A DNA stretch of 64,000 nucleotides from Mycobacteriales bacterium (GTDB taxonomy: Bacteria; Actinomycetota; Actinomycetes; Mycobacteriales; SCTD01), in assembly GCA_030447385.1 (NCBI GenBank), contig JAUJOY010000001.1:64770-128769 (forward strand). Reading direction: 5' to 3'. The notes below the pieces were generated by a model. That model had not been told where the DNA came from. It ran no database searches and saw only the letters and a list, made by a program, of their open reading frames with translations. Positions 20,659 through 29,867 of the stretch are shown piece by piece (position 1 is the stretch's first letter; each line of letters begins with the position of its first letter). The position numbers and the translations under genes were made by a program.

Positions 20659-21027
20659 TCACACCGCGCGCCGCTCGGCGCCTCCTTCGCTGAGGGCGGC
20701 ACGCTCACGCTCGGTGAGTCCTCCCCAGACGCCGTGGACCTCACCGGCACGCACGGCGTGGTCTCGGCAGGTGAAAAGGACCGGGCAGGAGGCGCAGATC
20801 CGCTTGGCCCGCCGCTCCCGGGAGGCGCGTGCCGAGCCGCGATCGGTGACAGGAACGAAGAAGATCTCGGGGTCGTGCGGACGGCAGGCACCGCGGAGCT
20901 GCCACTCCCAGTCGTCGCTGTGCGGGCGCGGTGTGCGGCTAGCGCTGGACAAGCGGCCCGTCCGTTCTGGCGACATCGGGACGTGGATACGGTCCTGCGG
21001 CCCGATTCGCCCTGACCAGGTCCGCAC
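20659..21027 (-). CDS. WhiB-family iron-sulfur transcription factor
   Basis: A 122-residue WhiB-like protein. The four cluster cysteines are visible in RGACRP (near residue 48), ICASCPVLFTC (a CxxC plus CxxxxxC spacing) and the family motif GVWGGLTERER follows, with a basic C-terminal tail. These proteins bind a 4Fe-4S cluster and the main sigma factor and act as redox- or development-linked regulators, found only in actinobacteria and their phages. GTG at 21027 gives the longest frame with GGGAG 12 bases upstream; an internal ATG at 20976 is an alternative start. It stands alone. The exact WhiB class cannot be set from this sequence. Confidence 0.92.
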   Translation of the reverse strand: MRTWSGRIGPQDRIHVPMSPERTGRLSSASRTPRPHSDDWEWQLRGACRPHDPEIFFVPVTDRGSARASRERRAKRICASCPVLFTCRDHAVRAGEVHGVWGGLTERERAALSEGGAERRAV

Positions 21028-21795
21028 CTGTCACAACTCCCGGGTCCACGCCGTCGTGCCGTCGTTGCCCGACCGCGTACAGAGACGGCCCCCGGCACGG
21101 CAGGTCGCCGTACCGAGGGCCGGCGGCCACGGCGGTCGGCGGCTCCTGGCCGCCGGTGACGGCGCGCTCTCCTGGCCGCCGATGCGATCGCCCTGCCTGC
21201 GGTCAGCCTCCACCGTGCGGCGCGGCGCCCTCTCTCGGCATCTGGATCTACGGCTGGCACGCCGCCGGCGGCCGCGGCGCGAATGACCAGAACGTCGTCC
21301 GCCGATCTGTTTGCTGCCGGCGCCCAAGCCGGCGCCCGGATTCATCGTGATCGCTGAATGCTCTTGTCTTCTACGTGCTCGGTGCGATGCTCGCCGCCGT
21401 GGCCGGAGCAGCCGGGGTGGCGAGCACCGGCCGCACGAACCCAGCCGGTCAGCGCCGTTGTGATGCCTGCCGGCGGGGGGCAAAGGAGCCATCGGCATCC
21501 GGGCCGCGGCCCACGTACAACCGGGAGGTCTCAGCACCGACGCTTCGCACGACAATCCGGCGCCGGGGGCGCCAGGTCACACCGGCGCGCCTGCAGACGG
21601 AGCGCCGCTGCCCCACGGCGGGGGCGGGCAGAAGGGGCTCCCTTCGCGCGGGCGTCCGTTCTGCCTACTCGCTGTCGTCGCCGCTGCCAGGCACGGTGAT
21701 CAGCCTCTTCTACTACCTGTGCTGGCTGGTGCGGGTCTCCGCGCCGGCGAGCAGCCGCCGCAGGTGCAGCCAGAGCACAGCGGTACCCCATGCTT
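21028..21795. other. no convincing gene
   Basis: A 768-bp gap upstream of whiB and downstream of the CcdA-like gene. A few frames are open but Arg/Pro-rich and without motif. The AT-richer stretch near 21340-21380 could hold the whiB promoter, but no clear -35/-10 pair is visible. Confidence 0.5.
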
Positions 21796-22538
21796 CTACG
21801 GGAGCAGCTCGCCCTCACCTGGCAGCGTCGTGAAGACCTGACCGTCGTAGAGCCGGTAGGCGTAGTAGGCCGCCGACACCAGCAGCACGACCGCCAGCGC
21901 CACGTCGACCCGGCGGGCCTTGCGCGGGTCGCCCGGGATGAGCCAGCGTCCGCCGGCCGCGGCTGCGGCGTACAGCGTCGCGGCGCGGCCGAGGACGAAC
22001 CCGGCGATGACCACCATGGAGACCAGAGGGCCAGCAGCCGCCGCTGCGGTCCCGACCGCGGCCGCGATGGGAGCGCAGCCCGGACAGCCGCTGACGGAGA
22101 AGGCGACGCCGGCGCTGACCGCGCGTAGCGGATCGGGCGGCAGGGCGTCCAGCCGCCGGCAGACCGCCGGACTCCTGGCAAGCAGGAGCCGCACCGCCGC
22201 GTACGTCAGCACCACGATCGCCACGACGGTGAGTACGACAGCGGCCCGGGTGAGCAGCACCAGAACGCCGAGGAACGCCGCCGAAAGCGCCGCGATGACG
22301 CCGTCCATGCCGATGACGAACCCCAGCACGACCGCACACCCCCGGAGCCGGCTGATCGCCGCTGCCGGTCCTCACGCGCCGCCGCGCGCGCCGACCCGAC
22401 GAGGGCGACCACAGCCGGCACGCTGGGCCAGGAGATCGGGGTGAGCGTCAGCGCGACGCCCACGAGCAGCCCCACGAGCGGAGCGAGCAGGCCGGCCTGC
22501 TCGATCCGCAAGGTCAGGAACTCCACGGCCGTCAGCAC
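21796..22538 (-). CDS. CcdA/DsbD-like membrane protein, frameshifted in this sequence
   Basis: A polytopic membrane protein. It starts with GTG at 22538 (MLTAVEFLTLRIEQAGLL, then VGLLVGVALTLTPISWPSVP) and continues in another frame from about 22335 (LGFVIGMDGVIAALSAAFLG). One added G in TGCGGTCGTG near 22340 joins the frames. Five or six hydrophobic helices follow, including SVSGCPGCAPIAAAVG, whose paired cysteines and Gly/Pro context recall the redox-active helices of CcdA/DsbD electron carriers. A role in passing reducing power across the membrane is inferred. It lies last in a minus-strand series after the regulator, redoxin and hydrolase genes, with a 169-bp gap to the hydrolase gene. Confidence 0.65.
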
Positions 22539-22707
22539 GCGGTGACCCTTCGCACGATGCGCCCGCCGGTGCGAGCGCCGTGCCGGTCAAACAGCCGGCC
22601 GCAGGCGTGCGAGGCCTCTGCGGTGCACGAGAGGAAGGAGTGGAGCGTTGCGGAGCTCTGACGCCCAGGTGTCCTTCCTTCTGCCCGGTACTCCCTCACA
22701 GCACCCG

Positions 22708-24053
22708 CTACAACGTCCGGCGAGCCGTTGCGTTCCGCTCTTGCGTGATCAGGGCGGCCAGCTCCGGCACGCGTTCCACCGGAAGGCCGTACGTCCCGGA
22801 TAGGTGCATGACCTCGACGTCCGGGCCCAGCAGGGACACCAGCGGGTCGGGGAGCACGGTCTGGTCCTGGTCCGCCACGACCACGGTCGTGGGCAGAGGC
22901 GGCTCGTCCAGCCACTGCACCAGGCCTCGGTCGTCGAGCACGCTGACGAGGGCGTCGCGGTAGGCGGGCCAGACGTACGCCACAGCGTCACGAGCGACGT
23001 CGGGCGGGATGTCGGGCGACACGCGGCTCGCCATGCGCGGCGCAAGGGTCGTCAGGGGTCGCCGCAGCAGGCACATCAGCCCGCAGAGCAGCCCGGCGAC
23101 GGGCGACCCGCTCATGGTCTTGCGGGCCAACCACGAACGTCCACCGACCTGGCGGCGAGCCTGCGCAGCATCGCTGAACGCCGCGGGCGCGACCAGCACC
23201 AGCCTCCGGACGAGGTCGGGTCGCTCCTGCGCGACGGCGACGGCCACAGCAGCGCCGCAGGAGTGCCCGACCATGACGGCGGGGCCGCTGGCCTTCCGCT
23301 CCAGCAGGCGCACCACGGCGGCAGCCTGATCGTCGAGGTGGAAGTGCGTGCCGAGCCCCATCGACCCGGCGAAGCCGAGCAGGTCCGGGACGACGCAGCG
23401 GACCCCGCGGCGACCGAGCTCGAGGCCGACGGGACGCCAGAACGCGGCCGAGGCGCCCAGACCGTGCAGCAGCACGACGTGGGGCCTGGACGCCTCCTGT
23501 GGTCCGTGCTCCTCGTGCATCAGCACGACGATGCGAGGGTCGGCCTGCGCACGCAGCACGGCCATCCCGGTGACTCCCACCCCTGGCGGAAGTCCCGCCG
23601 CTGCCTCCGCCCGGCGAGCGCGCAGCCACAGCGTCAGAGCGGTGACGTAGAGCGTGAGCGCGGCCAGCGCTGTCGCCAGCCATGAGCCGTCACCTCCAGG
23701 CAGGTAGTGCGCGGCGACATGCCCGAGGAACAGGTCCATCCAGCGGTAGTGCGGGACGCCGCCGGCGGAACAGCAGATCGGGCGCCATGGCGTAGAGATG
23801 GAACCCGAGCACGGTCACCAGCAGCAGGCGGGGACCGGGCGCACCGGTGATGAGCAGACGGGCGAGCAGCACCAGGGACCCGAACGCGAGCGCGACGAGG
23901 AAGTGCGTGGCCCAGTGGAAGCGCGCATCGTGCACGTCGTAGCTGGCGTAGAGCGCGATCTCGGCCACGACAAGCAGTGCAAAGCTGAAGGACGAGGGAC
24001 CGGGGGCGCAACGGCTGGTACGCCTTGCTCCAGGCCTGTGGGGCGACGCTCAC
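22708..24053 (-). CDS. membrane protein fused to alpha/beta hydrolase, frameshifted
   Basis: The N-terminal part begins with GTG at 24053 (MSVAPQAWSKAYQPLRP), overlapping the redoxin stop by four bases. It continues in the next frame as several membrane helices (FALLVVAEIALYASYDVHD, FLVALAFGSLVLLARLL). A second frame change near 23765 leads from LYAMAPDLLFR to GVPHYRWMDLFLGHVAAHYL and on through another helix. The C-terminal 290 residues are an alpha/beta hydrolase: HVVLLHGLGASAAFW (oxyanion), VMVGHSCGAAVAVA (nucleophile Ser in GHSCG), and the late Asp region VVVADQDQTVLPD. Both frame changes need one base removed. The conserved run across each break argues for one gene of about 450 codons. 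Substrate unknown. Confidence 0.6.
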
Positions 24054-24618
24054 GACCGGCCGTCCGCAACCGCGCCCGTGATCACGTCGACCTCGAAGGC
24101 GTTCTTGAGGTAGTTCGGGTCGAGCGTGGCGTACCGAACACGGCGGCTCGGATCGATGACCGCGTAGCCGATCGGGCGGCCGCCGTCGACCGGGGTTGGC
24201 ATCCCGATCAGCTCGGCGAGCGCGTCGCCCTCGGCCCCCACCTTGACGACCAGGTCGACACCCTCGTCCGACACCTGTGTGCGCCAGTCCTCGAACGCCA
24301 CACCAGAGGGTTCCCCGCGCTCGAAGAGGACGACGACCGGCCGGCCGCCGAGGTCCACGTCGGCCCTGGTCGGGGGGAGGCGCGCCCCGTCGAGAAGCAG
24401 GCCGTCACGCTGGTCCGCCAGGTCCGGGTCGTCGAGGGGCCCGGGCGGGCGGACGAGCAGGACGACGACGGCGGTGAGCAGCAGCGCGGCCACGAGCGCG
24501 GTCGCCGCCGGCACCCACCAGCGCAGCGGCGGTGTGCCGCCCGGGACACGCCCCCACGCGGCATCCTCGGCGCTGTCGCAGCATGCCCCTGCTCGGCCTT
24601 GTGCAGGGCTGTCGCCAT
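24050..24618 (-). CDS. membrane-anchored redoxin-like protein, one frameshift
   Basis: The well-supported part runs from a GTG at 24514: a membrane anchor (ATALVAALLLTAVVVLLV), then a thioredoxin-like fold with DLADQRDGLLLDGARLPP, RPVVVLFERGEPSGV and GYAVIDPSRRVRYATLDPNYL. No CxxC pair is present, so it resembles AhpC-TSA/redoxin scaffolds more than an active thioredoxin. Better evidence places the start at ATG 24618, nine bases after the csoR stop and behind GGTAGGA; adding one G near 24561 joins MATALHKAEQGHAATAP to EDAAWGRVPGG and the anchor. It sits between csoR and the membrane hydrolase with overlaps at both ends, so it belongs to that operon. Confidence 0.6.
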
Positions 24619-24627
24619 GCGCGTGTC

Positions 24628-24975
24628 CTACCGGTATCGGGTCAGAACAGTCATCAGCTCGTCGTAGATCAGCGGGTCCCCGCCCTCGATCGCCGTGGTG
24701 ACGCAGCGCTCGAGGTAGTTGCGCAGCACGATGTTGCCGACCACGTCCAGCGCCTTCTGTACTGCGGCGATCTGCTGCAGCACCTCGGTGCAGTGCCGGC
24801 CGTCGTCGATCATGCGGCTGATGCCGGCGACCTGGCCCGCGGCGCGCGCCAGGCGCTTCAGGGCCTCGTCGCGCTTCTCCGCCGACATCATCTCCCGGCT
24901 GTCGAGGCAGTCTGCGATGGCGGCAGCCTCGTCCGCAGGTGCAGCGGCCGCGCTCGCCTTGGACTTCGTCGCCAT
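24628..24975 (-). CDS. CsoR-family (DUF156) metal/persulfide-type repressor
   Basis: A 115-residue all-helical repressor. The family core is LKRLARAAGQVAGISRMIDD, GRHCTEVLQQIAAVQKAL and NYLERCVTTAIEGGD. The two conserved cysteines are C62 and C91. In Cu(I)-sensing CsoR a His lies four residues before the second Cys; here that residue is Tyr87 (NYLERC). The Cu(I) triad is thus incomplete, and a two-cysteine persulfide-type (CstR-like) sensor or another ligand is possible. An Ala-rich 35-residue N-terminal extension is present. It is first in the operon and an operator-like palindrome lies 24 bases upstream of its start. Confidence 0.88.
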   Translation of the reverse strand: MATKSKASAAAAPADEAAAIADCLDSREMMSAEKRDEALKRLARAAGQVAGISRMIDDGRHCTEVLQQIAAVQKALDVVGNIVLRNYLERCVTTAIEGGDPLIYDELMTVLTRYR

Positions 24976-24998
24976 GAGTCCTCCGGTCTCGCCGCGTC

Positions 24999-25013
24999 TA
25001 CTCCCCCAGGGTA
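24999..25013. promoter_or_regulatory. candidate CsoR-type operator before csoR
   Basis: TACTCCCCCAGGGTA, an imperfect palindrome with a C-tract/G-tract centre flanked by TAC/GTA. CsoR and CstR operators are typically short palindromes of this build. It lies just upstream of csoR and shares its outer bases and length with the palindrome at 26095-26109. Confidence 0.5.
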
Positions 25014-25089
25014 CCCCCGTGATGCTGGCGCTACCGCCGAGGGGTGCAGGACCAGGACGCCCAGGCCACGCGCAGCGGCGACCGGTGGG

Positions 25090-26073
25090 CTACTCGGCGT
25101 AGCGGGTGGTGAACGTACGACCCTCGTCGGCGCTCGCCAGGATTCCGCGCTCGGACGCCGCCACGTAGAGCATCTCCACGCCGTCGCGCACGTCGACCGT
25201 CATGGCCTCTGGCTCACCGCCGACTCTTCCCCGCTCGCTCCACGACGCTCCGCCGTCCGCCGACCGGCGCACCGCCCCGTCCGGCGTGACCCCGTACACG
25301 TGGCCCTGCGGCGCCCAGGACAGCACGACCAGCAAAGGCGCCCCCTCCACTGCCGCCCACGTACGGCCACCGTCCCGACTGCGGACCAGGCCCTGCTGCG
25401 TCGTCGCCAGCACGACGTCGGCATCGACGGGGTCGACCTCGAAGTCGGCCATCGGCAGCCGCGACCGGCGGTCCCAGTTCTCCCGGTCCCTCGTGACCAT
25501 GAACGACTGAGATGTCGAGTCGTAGCCGTAGACCTGACCGTGGGCGGCATGCAGCGCGTGGAAGTCGGCCTTGCCGTGCAGGCTGACCCGGTCCCAGGTT
25601 TCGCCGCGATCGCCGGACTCGATGAGCCCGAGAAGCGGCGGCCGGACGTCGTCCTCCCGAGGGTCCGGGTGGCCTGAGCCGATGAACTGGCCGGGGCCGA
25701 CGATCGAGAAACCCATCGTGTCCTGCGAGCGATTCGCGACCCTCGAGGCCCGGCCTTCCTCCGGCACCCGGAAGAGCCCGGAGTGCGTAGCGGCGTACAG
25801 CACTCCGTCGCCGGGGTCGACACCGAGGCCGTGGACGTGAACCACTCCGGTCTCGACACCCAGCGGAGGCAGACCCCCGTTCTGCGGAGCCGCTGACCCA
25901 CCGGTCTGGGTGAGAAACACCGCAGCCGTTCCCGCCGCGACCGCCGCGACCGTCGCGGACACGACCAGACGACGGCGCTGCGTACCCTTGCGCGCGACTG
26001 AAGCCGCCGTCCGACCGCGACCCGCTCGCGAAGGGCGCTGCTGTCCTGGCGGACCAGAACTGCGCTGCTGCAT
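25090..26073 (-). CDS. exported BNR/F510_1955-type beta-propeller protein
   Basis: A 327-residue membrane-anchored or secreted propeller. The ATG at 26073 has GTGGAG five bases upstream. A basic N-terminus leads into the helix RRLVVSATVAAVAAGTAAVFL, then a Gly/Pro linker. The rest has repeated sialidase/VPS10-like turns: GVVHVHGLGVDPGDGVLYA, SGDRGETWDRV, SRDGGRTWAAVE, SADGGASWSERG and SADEGRTFTTR. Such proteins (annotated elsewhere as F510_1955 family) are often found, as I recall, with copper-response genes; no glycosidase activity has been shown here. The upstream palindrome resembling the csoR operator suggests control by the neighbouring repressor. Confidence 0.8.
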   Translation of the reverse strand: MQQRSSGPPGQQRPSRAGRGRTAASVARKGTQRRRLVVSATVAAVAAGTAAVFLTQTGGSAAPQNGGLPPLGVETGVVHVHGLGVDPGDGVLYAATHSGLFRVPEEGRASRVANRSQDTMGFSIVGPGQFIGSGHPDPREDDVRPPLLGLIESGDRGETWDRVSLHGKADFHALHAAHGQVYGYDSTSQSFMVTRDRENWDRRSRLPMADFEVDPVDADVVLATTQQGLVRSRDGGRTWAAVEGAPLLVVLSWAPQGHVYGVTPDGAVRRSADGGASWSERGRVGGEPEAMTVDVRDGVEMLYVAASERGILASADEGRTFTTRYAE

Positions 26074-26094
26074 GCTGACTCCACAGGATCTGCG

Positions 26095-26109
26095 TACTCC
26101 GGGGGAGTA
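26095..26109. promoter_or_regulatory. candidate CsoR-type operator before the propeller gene
   Basis: TACTCCGGGGGAGTA is a palindrome with 6-bp arms (TACTCC/GGAGTA) and a 3-base centre, 22 bases upstream of the propeller gene's ATG. It matches the csoR-upstream palindrome in length and outer bases, so both may bind the same repressor. Confidence 0.5.
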
Positions 26110-26110
26110 G

Positions 26111-26581
26111 CCTACAGCACGGACCTGGTGGTTCCCCCGGCGGGCTCTGCCCTGAACGCGCGGGTCACGATGGATGACGCGGCAGATCCTGTCGTCGCCG
26201 CACGCGGCGGGGTCGAGCGTCCTTGCGCGGCCTGCAGCCGCTGGACCTCGTCGCCCAGGGCGGTCCGACGCAGGCTGGGTCGCGTTCCGCTGTGACAACC
26301 AGCGCCAGGACGCAGATAATGGGCGCCGCCGTTTCGCCCTGGCCAGCTCGTGACCGTAGCGATCGGCCGACGGGGGCCGTTGTGCGTGGCAATACCAGGC
26401 TCACGAAGGTGGGCGCACCTGCGAGTGCTCAGCGGCGAGCAGGTGCGCTTCTGGGTGCGCCGGGGCCGCCGCGGAACGGCGACCACCCGCGCCTCTCCCC
26501 GTACGCCCTCCGGCCGTAGCCGGGCCCGCGCGACGCGAATCCCGACCAGTCACCTGCACATCCGGATCACCAGGAGGAGAG
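26111..26581. other. no convincing gene
   Basis: Intergenic stretch between two divergently read genes. Nothing with a domain is visible. GGAGGAGAG at 26571-26579 is the strong ribosome site of the CHAP gene that follows. Confidence 0.5.
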
Positions 26582-27535
26582 ATGACCGAGAACCCGACAA
26601 GTCCGGTCGACGTGCCCGAGCTCGGGGAGGAGGTGCTGGTCGAAACCGACAACTCCGAGCGCCCTGAGGACGGCGAGCAGGACGTCTCCCAGGACCCGGC
26701 GCCGGACCCACAAGGTGGAGCGCCCAGGGAGCGCCAGGTGGGTGGGCCAGTGGCCAGCTCCGCCGACGTGCTCCACCACGCAGCCACCGAGATCGGCACG
26801 GTCGAGGGCCCTAACAACGCCACCGAGTACGCCGCCGAGGCCGGGCACGCCCCGCACCAGCCGTGGTGCGCCACCTTCATCGTCGCCATGTTCCGGAGGC
26901 CGGCCTGCGGCTGCCGATCGAGAGCGCCTACACCCCGACGATGTACCAGGGGCTCCACCGCGAGGGCCGCGGCATCGGCGGCCCCGAGCAGGGCGCGCTC
27001 GCCTTCCTGCACTTCCCCAGCTTGGGCCGGATCGCCCACGTGGGGATCGTTGAGTCCGTCCGCAGCGACGGGCGCTTCGTGACCATCGAGGGCAACACCG
27101 ATGTCGCCGGCGGGCGCACCGGCGGCCAGGTGATGCGGCAAGGTGCGCTCCCGATCAGGCTGGACCTTCGCCATGCCGACGTACGGGCGCACTCCCCCGC
27201 CGCAGCCGCTCCCCACCCCTGCTCGGCCGCTCGCGGAGGACGGCGACCTTGGTCCACTCACGGTTCAGGCCCTGCAGCGCTCGCTCAACGCCACCGGGGC
27301 CGATCCCCGGCTGTTGGTGGACGGGAACTTCGGGCGGGCCTCCAGGCGCGCGCTGCAGGCCCGGCTGAACCACGTTCAGAGCCCGGTTGGCGTCGACGGG
27401 GACTTCGGGCCGAGGAGCACACGCGCGCTCCAGCACTACCTCCACCGCATCGCCGGGCCTTGTGCGGTGGACGGCGAGTGGGGGTCGCGCACCACCATGT
27501 GCCTGCAGCGGGCGCTGAACACCGGGGCCTTCTGA
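26582..27535 (+). CDS. CHAP-like and peptidoglycan-binding protein, two frameshifts
   Basis: The start ATG at 26582 has a strong GGAGGAGAG ribosome site. An acidic, Pro-rich 55-residue lead is followed by a CHAP/TIGR02594-like amidase fold: EIGTVEGPNNATEYAAEAG and HQPWCATFIVAMF with the catalytic Cys. The frame then shifts near 26893 (one G added in CCGGAGG restores it) to GLRLPIESAYTPTMYQ, GALAFLHFPSLGRIAHVGIVE with the catalytic His, and IEGNTD. A second shift near 27133 leads to SGWTFAMPTYGRTPPP and two peptidoglycan-binding_1 repeats (GPLTVQALQRSLNATG, GPRSTRALQHYLHR). It probably cleaves or remodels cell-wall peptides. No signal peptide is seen, so export would need another route. Likely intact in the organism. 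Confidence 0.7.
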
Positions 27536-27545
27536 GTCCCGCGAG

Positions 27546-29165
27546 CTACGCCTTCACGCTGGCAGGTCGCCGCTCGACTGCGATGGTGCTGGGGCCGGCC
27601 TTCGCGCGCCGGCTCAGAAGCCAGGAGATGGCGGTTCCGAGGCCAAGACCCAGAAGGAGGACCGCGCTGAGCGCCCACCAGCGGGGCAACGACGAGGAGC
27701 TGGCAGCGCTCGTGAGGCCGTTCAGCGCGAGCGAGGCGGAGTAGACGTCCTCCGGCTGCAGCTCGCGATCAGCGTTGCGGGAGTCCTGCCAGGCGAAGTA
27801 GACCTGGTCGTCAGTCGACGTGATCCCGACGTTGGTCTTGCTGTCCACGTTGTTCGAGTAGACACCGATCGAGCGGTCGATGCTCCGGTCGGTGATCCGC
27901 CGGTTGGGGCCGAACGTGGCGCCCTTGTCGCTGGAGGAGGTGTAGAAGACGTCCTGGAAGCCGGACTCGTCATCACCTGCAGCCGGAGGCTCCTTGGGGC
28001 TGAGCCGCCCGTCGTACCAGGCGACGTCCACCCGCCCGTTCGGAGCGACGGACACGTTGGGGTGGAACTGGCCGGCCGGCATGGCCGCGCCCTTGTCGTC
28101 GTTGAGGACCTTGCGCTCCCCCCAGGTCCCGCCACCATCTGTCGAGGCGCGGAAGAAGATCTCGTAGTCGCCCTTGAAGTCCTCGGCAGCATTTCTCTGC
28201 TCCTCATTGGCATGCCAAGCCAGGTACACGGCGTCAGACTCGGGATCTGCCACGAGTACGCCGGGGCGCGGCGCCACCTGGTTGCCGGGGTCGATGTCCC
28301 TGCCTGGGGAGAACGTCTTGCCCTGATCCGTGGACTTCGCGTAGCGGATAGGCCGGACGGGTCCGTCCTGGCCGTTCGGGTTGTCCCCCGGGGGATACTG
28401 ACGCGTCCAGTACACCGCGTGCACGACCCCCTTGCCATCGACCGCCACCACCGGGTAATCCCCGCCCCGGTCGTCGGTGAGGTCCACGGGCGGGCCGAAG
28501 GACTTGCCCCCGTCCGCCGTGCTGGCGATGTTGCTCTTGAGCTTCTCCTTGGCGCCGCGGAACACCCCTTGGCGCCAGCCCACGTAGACCCGGTCAGAGT
28601 CTGTCGGGTCCACAGCCAGGGTCGGGCCCTTGTTCAGACCCCTGTCCTTGTTGTTCTCCGGCGCGTCGAAGACCACGGTCTTCGTGAAGCTGCGCCCGCT
28701 GTCCGTGGAGCGAGCGAGGTAGAGGGTCCGGGGCGTGTTGTCGCGCCCCAGCCCGAGCTCGGGCCCAGCAACGTAGGAGACGTACAAGACCCCGTCCTTG
28801 CCGAACGCCAGAGAGGCCAGCGGGCGGTACTCGGCGCCGGGCGCGCAGACGGGATCGGCCTTGGTCATCAGGTCGCCGCCGCGGAACCAGCTCCGACCCT
28901 CATCTGCGGAGATGTGGATGTTGCACCCCAGATCTCCGCGCACATCCGCCTCCACGATGACGAGGTCGCCGTTCTCAGGATTGCGGGCCACCCGGGGAGA
29001 GGAATGAGCGCGGGTGGGGGCTGGGTTGGTGGTCACCTGCACAGCGGCGGTCACCACGGCCTTCCCCTGGCGATCCTGCGCCCCCGCAGCCCCAGCGAGC
29101 GGGATGAGCGCAAGGGTGCAGATGACGACACCGGTCAAGCAGGCTGGGGTCTTCGAGCGGTACAC
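27546..29165 (-). CDS. surface-anchored sialidase-like beta-propeller
   Basis: A 539-residue exported protein. The GTG at 29165 lies five bases after AAGGAG and opens a good signal peptide (VYRSKTPACLTGVVICTLAL to AGAAGAQ); upstream in-frame starts give no signal. The mature part has Asp-box/BNR turns of the sialidase superfamily: SADEGRSWFRGG, STDSGRSFTKT, TADGGKSFGPP, STDQGKTFSPG, STDGGGTWGER and SSDKGATFGPN. Near the end a membrane helix (WWALSAVLLLGLGLGTAISWLL) and basic tail anchor it. True sialidase catalytic residues (Arg triad, Tyr/Glu) cannot be assigned, so ligand binding or another glycosidase function is equally likely. A perfect AT-rich palindrome lies 172 bp upstream. Confidence 0.85.
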   Translation of the reverse strand: MYRSKTPACLTGVVICTLALIPLAGAAGAQDRQGKAVVTAAVQVTTNPAPTRAHSSPRVARNPENGDLVIVEADVRGDLGCNIHISADEGRSWFRGGDLMTKADPVCAPGAEYRPLASLAFGKDGVLYVSYVAGPELGLGRDNTPRTLYLARSTDSGRSFTKTVVFDAPENNKDRGLNKGPTLAVDPTDSDRVYVGWRQGVFRGAKEKLKSNIASTADGGKSFGPPVDLTDDRGGDYPVVAVDGKGVVHAVYWTRQYPPGDNPNGQDGPVRPIRYAKSTDQGKTFSPGRDIDPGNQVAPRPGVLVADPESDAVYLAWHANEEQRNAAEDFKGDYEIFFRASTDGGGTWGERKVLNDDKGAAMPAGQFHPNVSVAPNGRVDVAWYDGRLSPKEPPAAGDDESGFQDVFYTSSSDKGATFGPNRRITDRSIDRSIGVYSNNVDSKTNVGITSTDDQVYFAWQDSRNADRELQPEDVYSASLALNGLTSAASSSSLPRWWALSAVLLLGLGLGTAISWLLSRRAKAGPSTIAVERRPASVKA

Positions 29166-29336
29166 ATTGCTCCTTCGGGATCGAGCCCATGAGGGCAAGC
29201 GCGCCGCGCTGTGGCCGCAGCGCAGCGCAGTCAACTGCATGTTTCGCCGCCAGTAAAGGCGGCTGGAGTGGCAGCGCTGCGGGCAGTTCCCACGAGCTTC
29301 CGGCGGCTGCATGCGGCGCTAGACGTGCCGGTCACA

Positions 29337-29355
29337 TAAATGTTGAGAACATTTA
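29337..29355. promoter_or_regulatory. 19-bp AT-rich perfect palindrome (operator candidate)
   Basis: TAAATGTTGAGAACATTTA: 8-bp perfect arms around a 3-base centre. It is the most AT-rich perfect palindrome I found in the window and lies upstream of the sialidase-like gene. Its build suits a dimeric helix-turn-helix repressor. No such regulator is encoded next to it. Confidence 0.55.
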
Positions 29356-29593
29356 CCGCCGCGGCTGAGGGCCGCTCACGTCGCTGTTCTCCGACCGCCC
29401 TCGCGTTCACGGAGGGAATGTTGGTGACGCGGTGCGCCCGTCCTCTTGGTACTTGCGGCGGGTGTTGACGTCGCGGTGCGGCTCAGCGAAACAGCGAGAG
29501 CAGCGGGTGGTCGAGGGCCTCCGTTCGGGGCGGCTGGCCACTCCGTCGGGTCGTCGTCACCCCGGATCCTGACGACCGAGGAGCCGGATGCCG

Positions 29594-29830
29594 TCAGTGG
29601 GCTCCGCGCAGGACGAACACGCCGGCCGTGAAGACGACGGCACCGGCCCACAGCTGCAGCAGCCCGCTGCGGCGGGCGCGCCGGTACAGCAGACCGAACA
29701 CGACGGTCAGCACGAGGGCCTGCGCGGCAACCCCGGCGTCGGTCCTCGGCAGCAGCAGGTCGACGAACCAGCCTCCTTCGCTGACCCACCGCTCCAGCTC
29801 GGTCGGCGAGGTGTATGCGACCAGGTCCAT
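29594..29830 (-). CDS. small two-span membrane protein
   Basis: A 78-residue protein from ATG at 29830. The N-terminal part MDLVAYTSPTELERWVSEGG is amphipathic. Two hydrophobic helices follow: AALALVLTVVFGLLY-like (AAQALVLTVVFGLLYRRAR) and GLLQLWAGAVVFTAGVFVL. No known domain. An in-frame ATG at 29878 exists but would begin inside the IS630 terminal repeat, so 29830 is preferred. It is the last gene before the IS630 pair. Confidence 0.5.
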   Translation of the reverse strand: MDLVAYTSPTELERWVSEGGWFVDLLLPRTDAGVAAQALVLTVVFGLLYRRARRSGLLQLWAGAVVFTAGVFVLRGAH

Positions 29831-29867
29831 CAGGGTGATGGTACGAGCTGCGGCCGGCCGGCAAGCG

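Noticed and set aside
27546-29165. True sialidase
   Set aside because: BNR turns are clear, but the Arg triad and the Tyr/Glu catalytic pair could not be identified. Only a sialidase-like propeller is supported.
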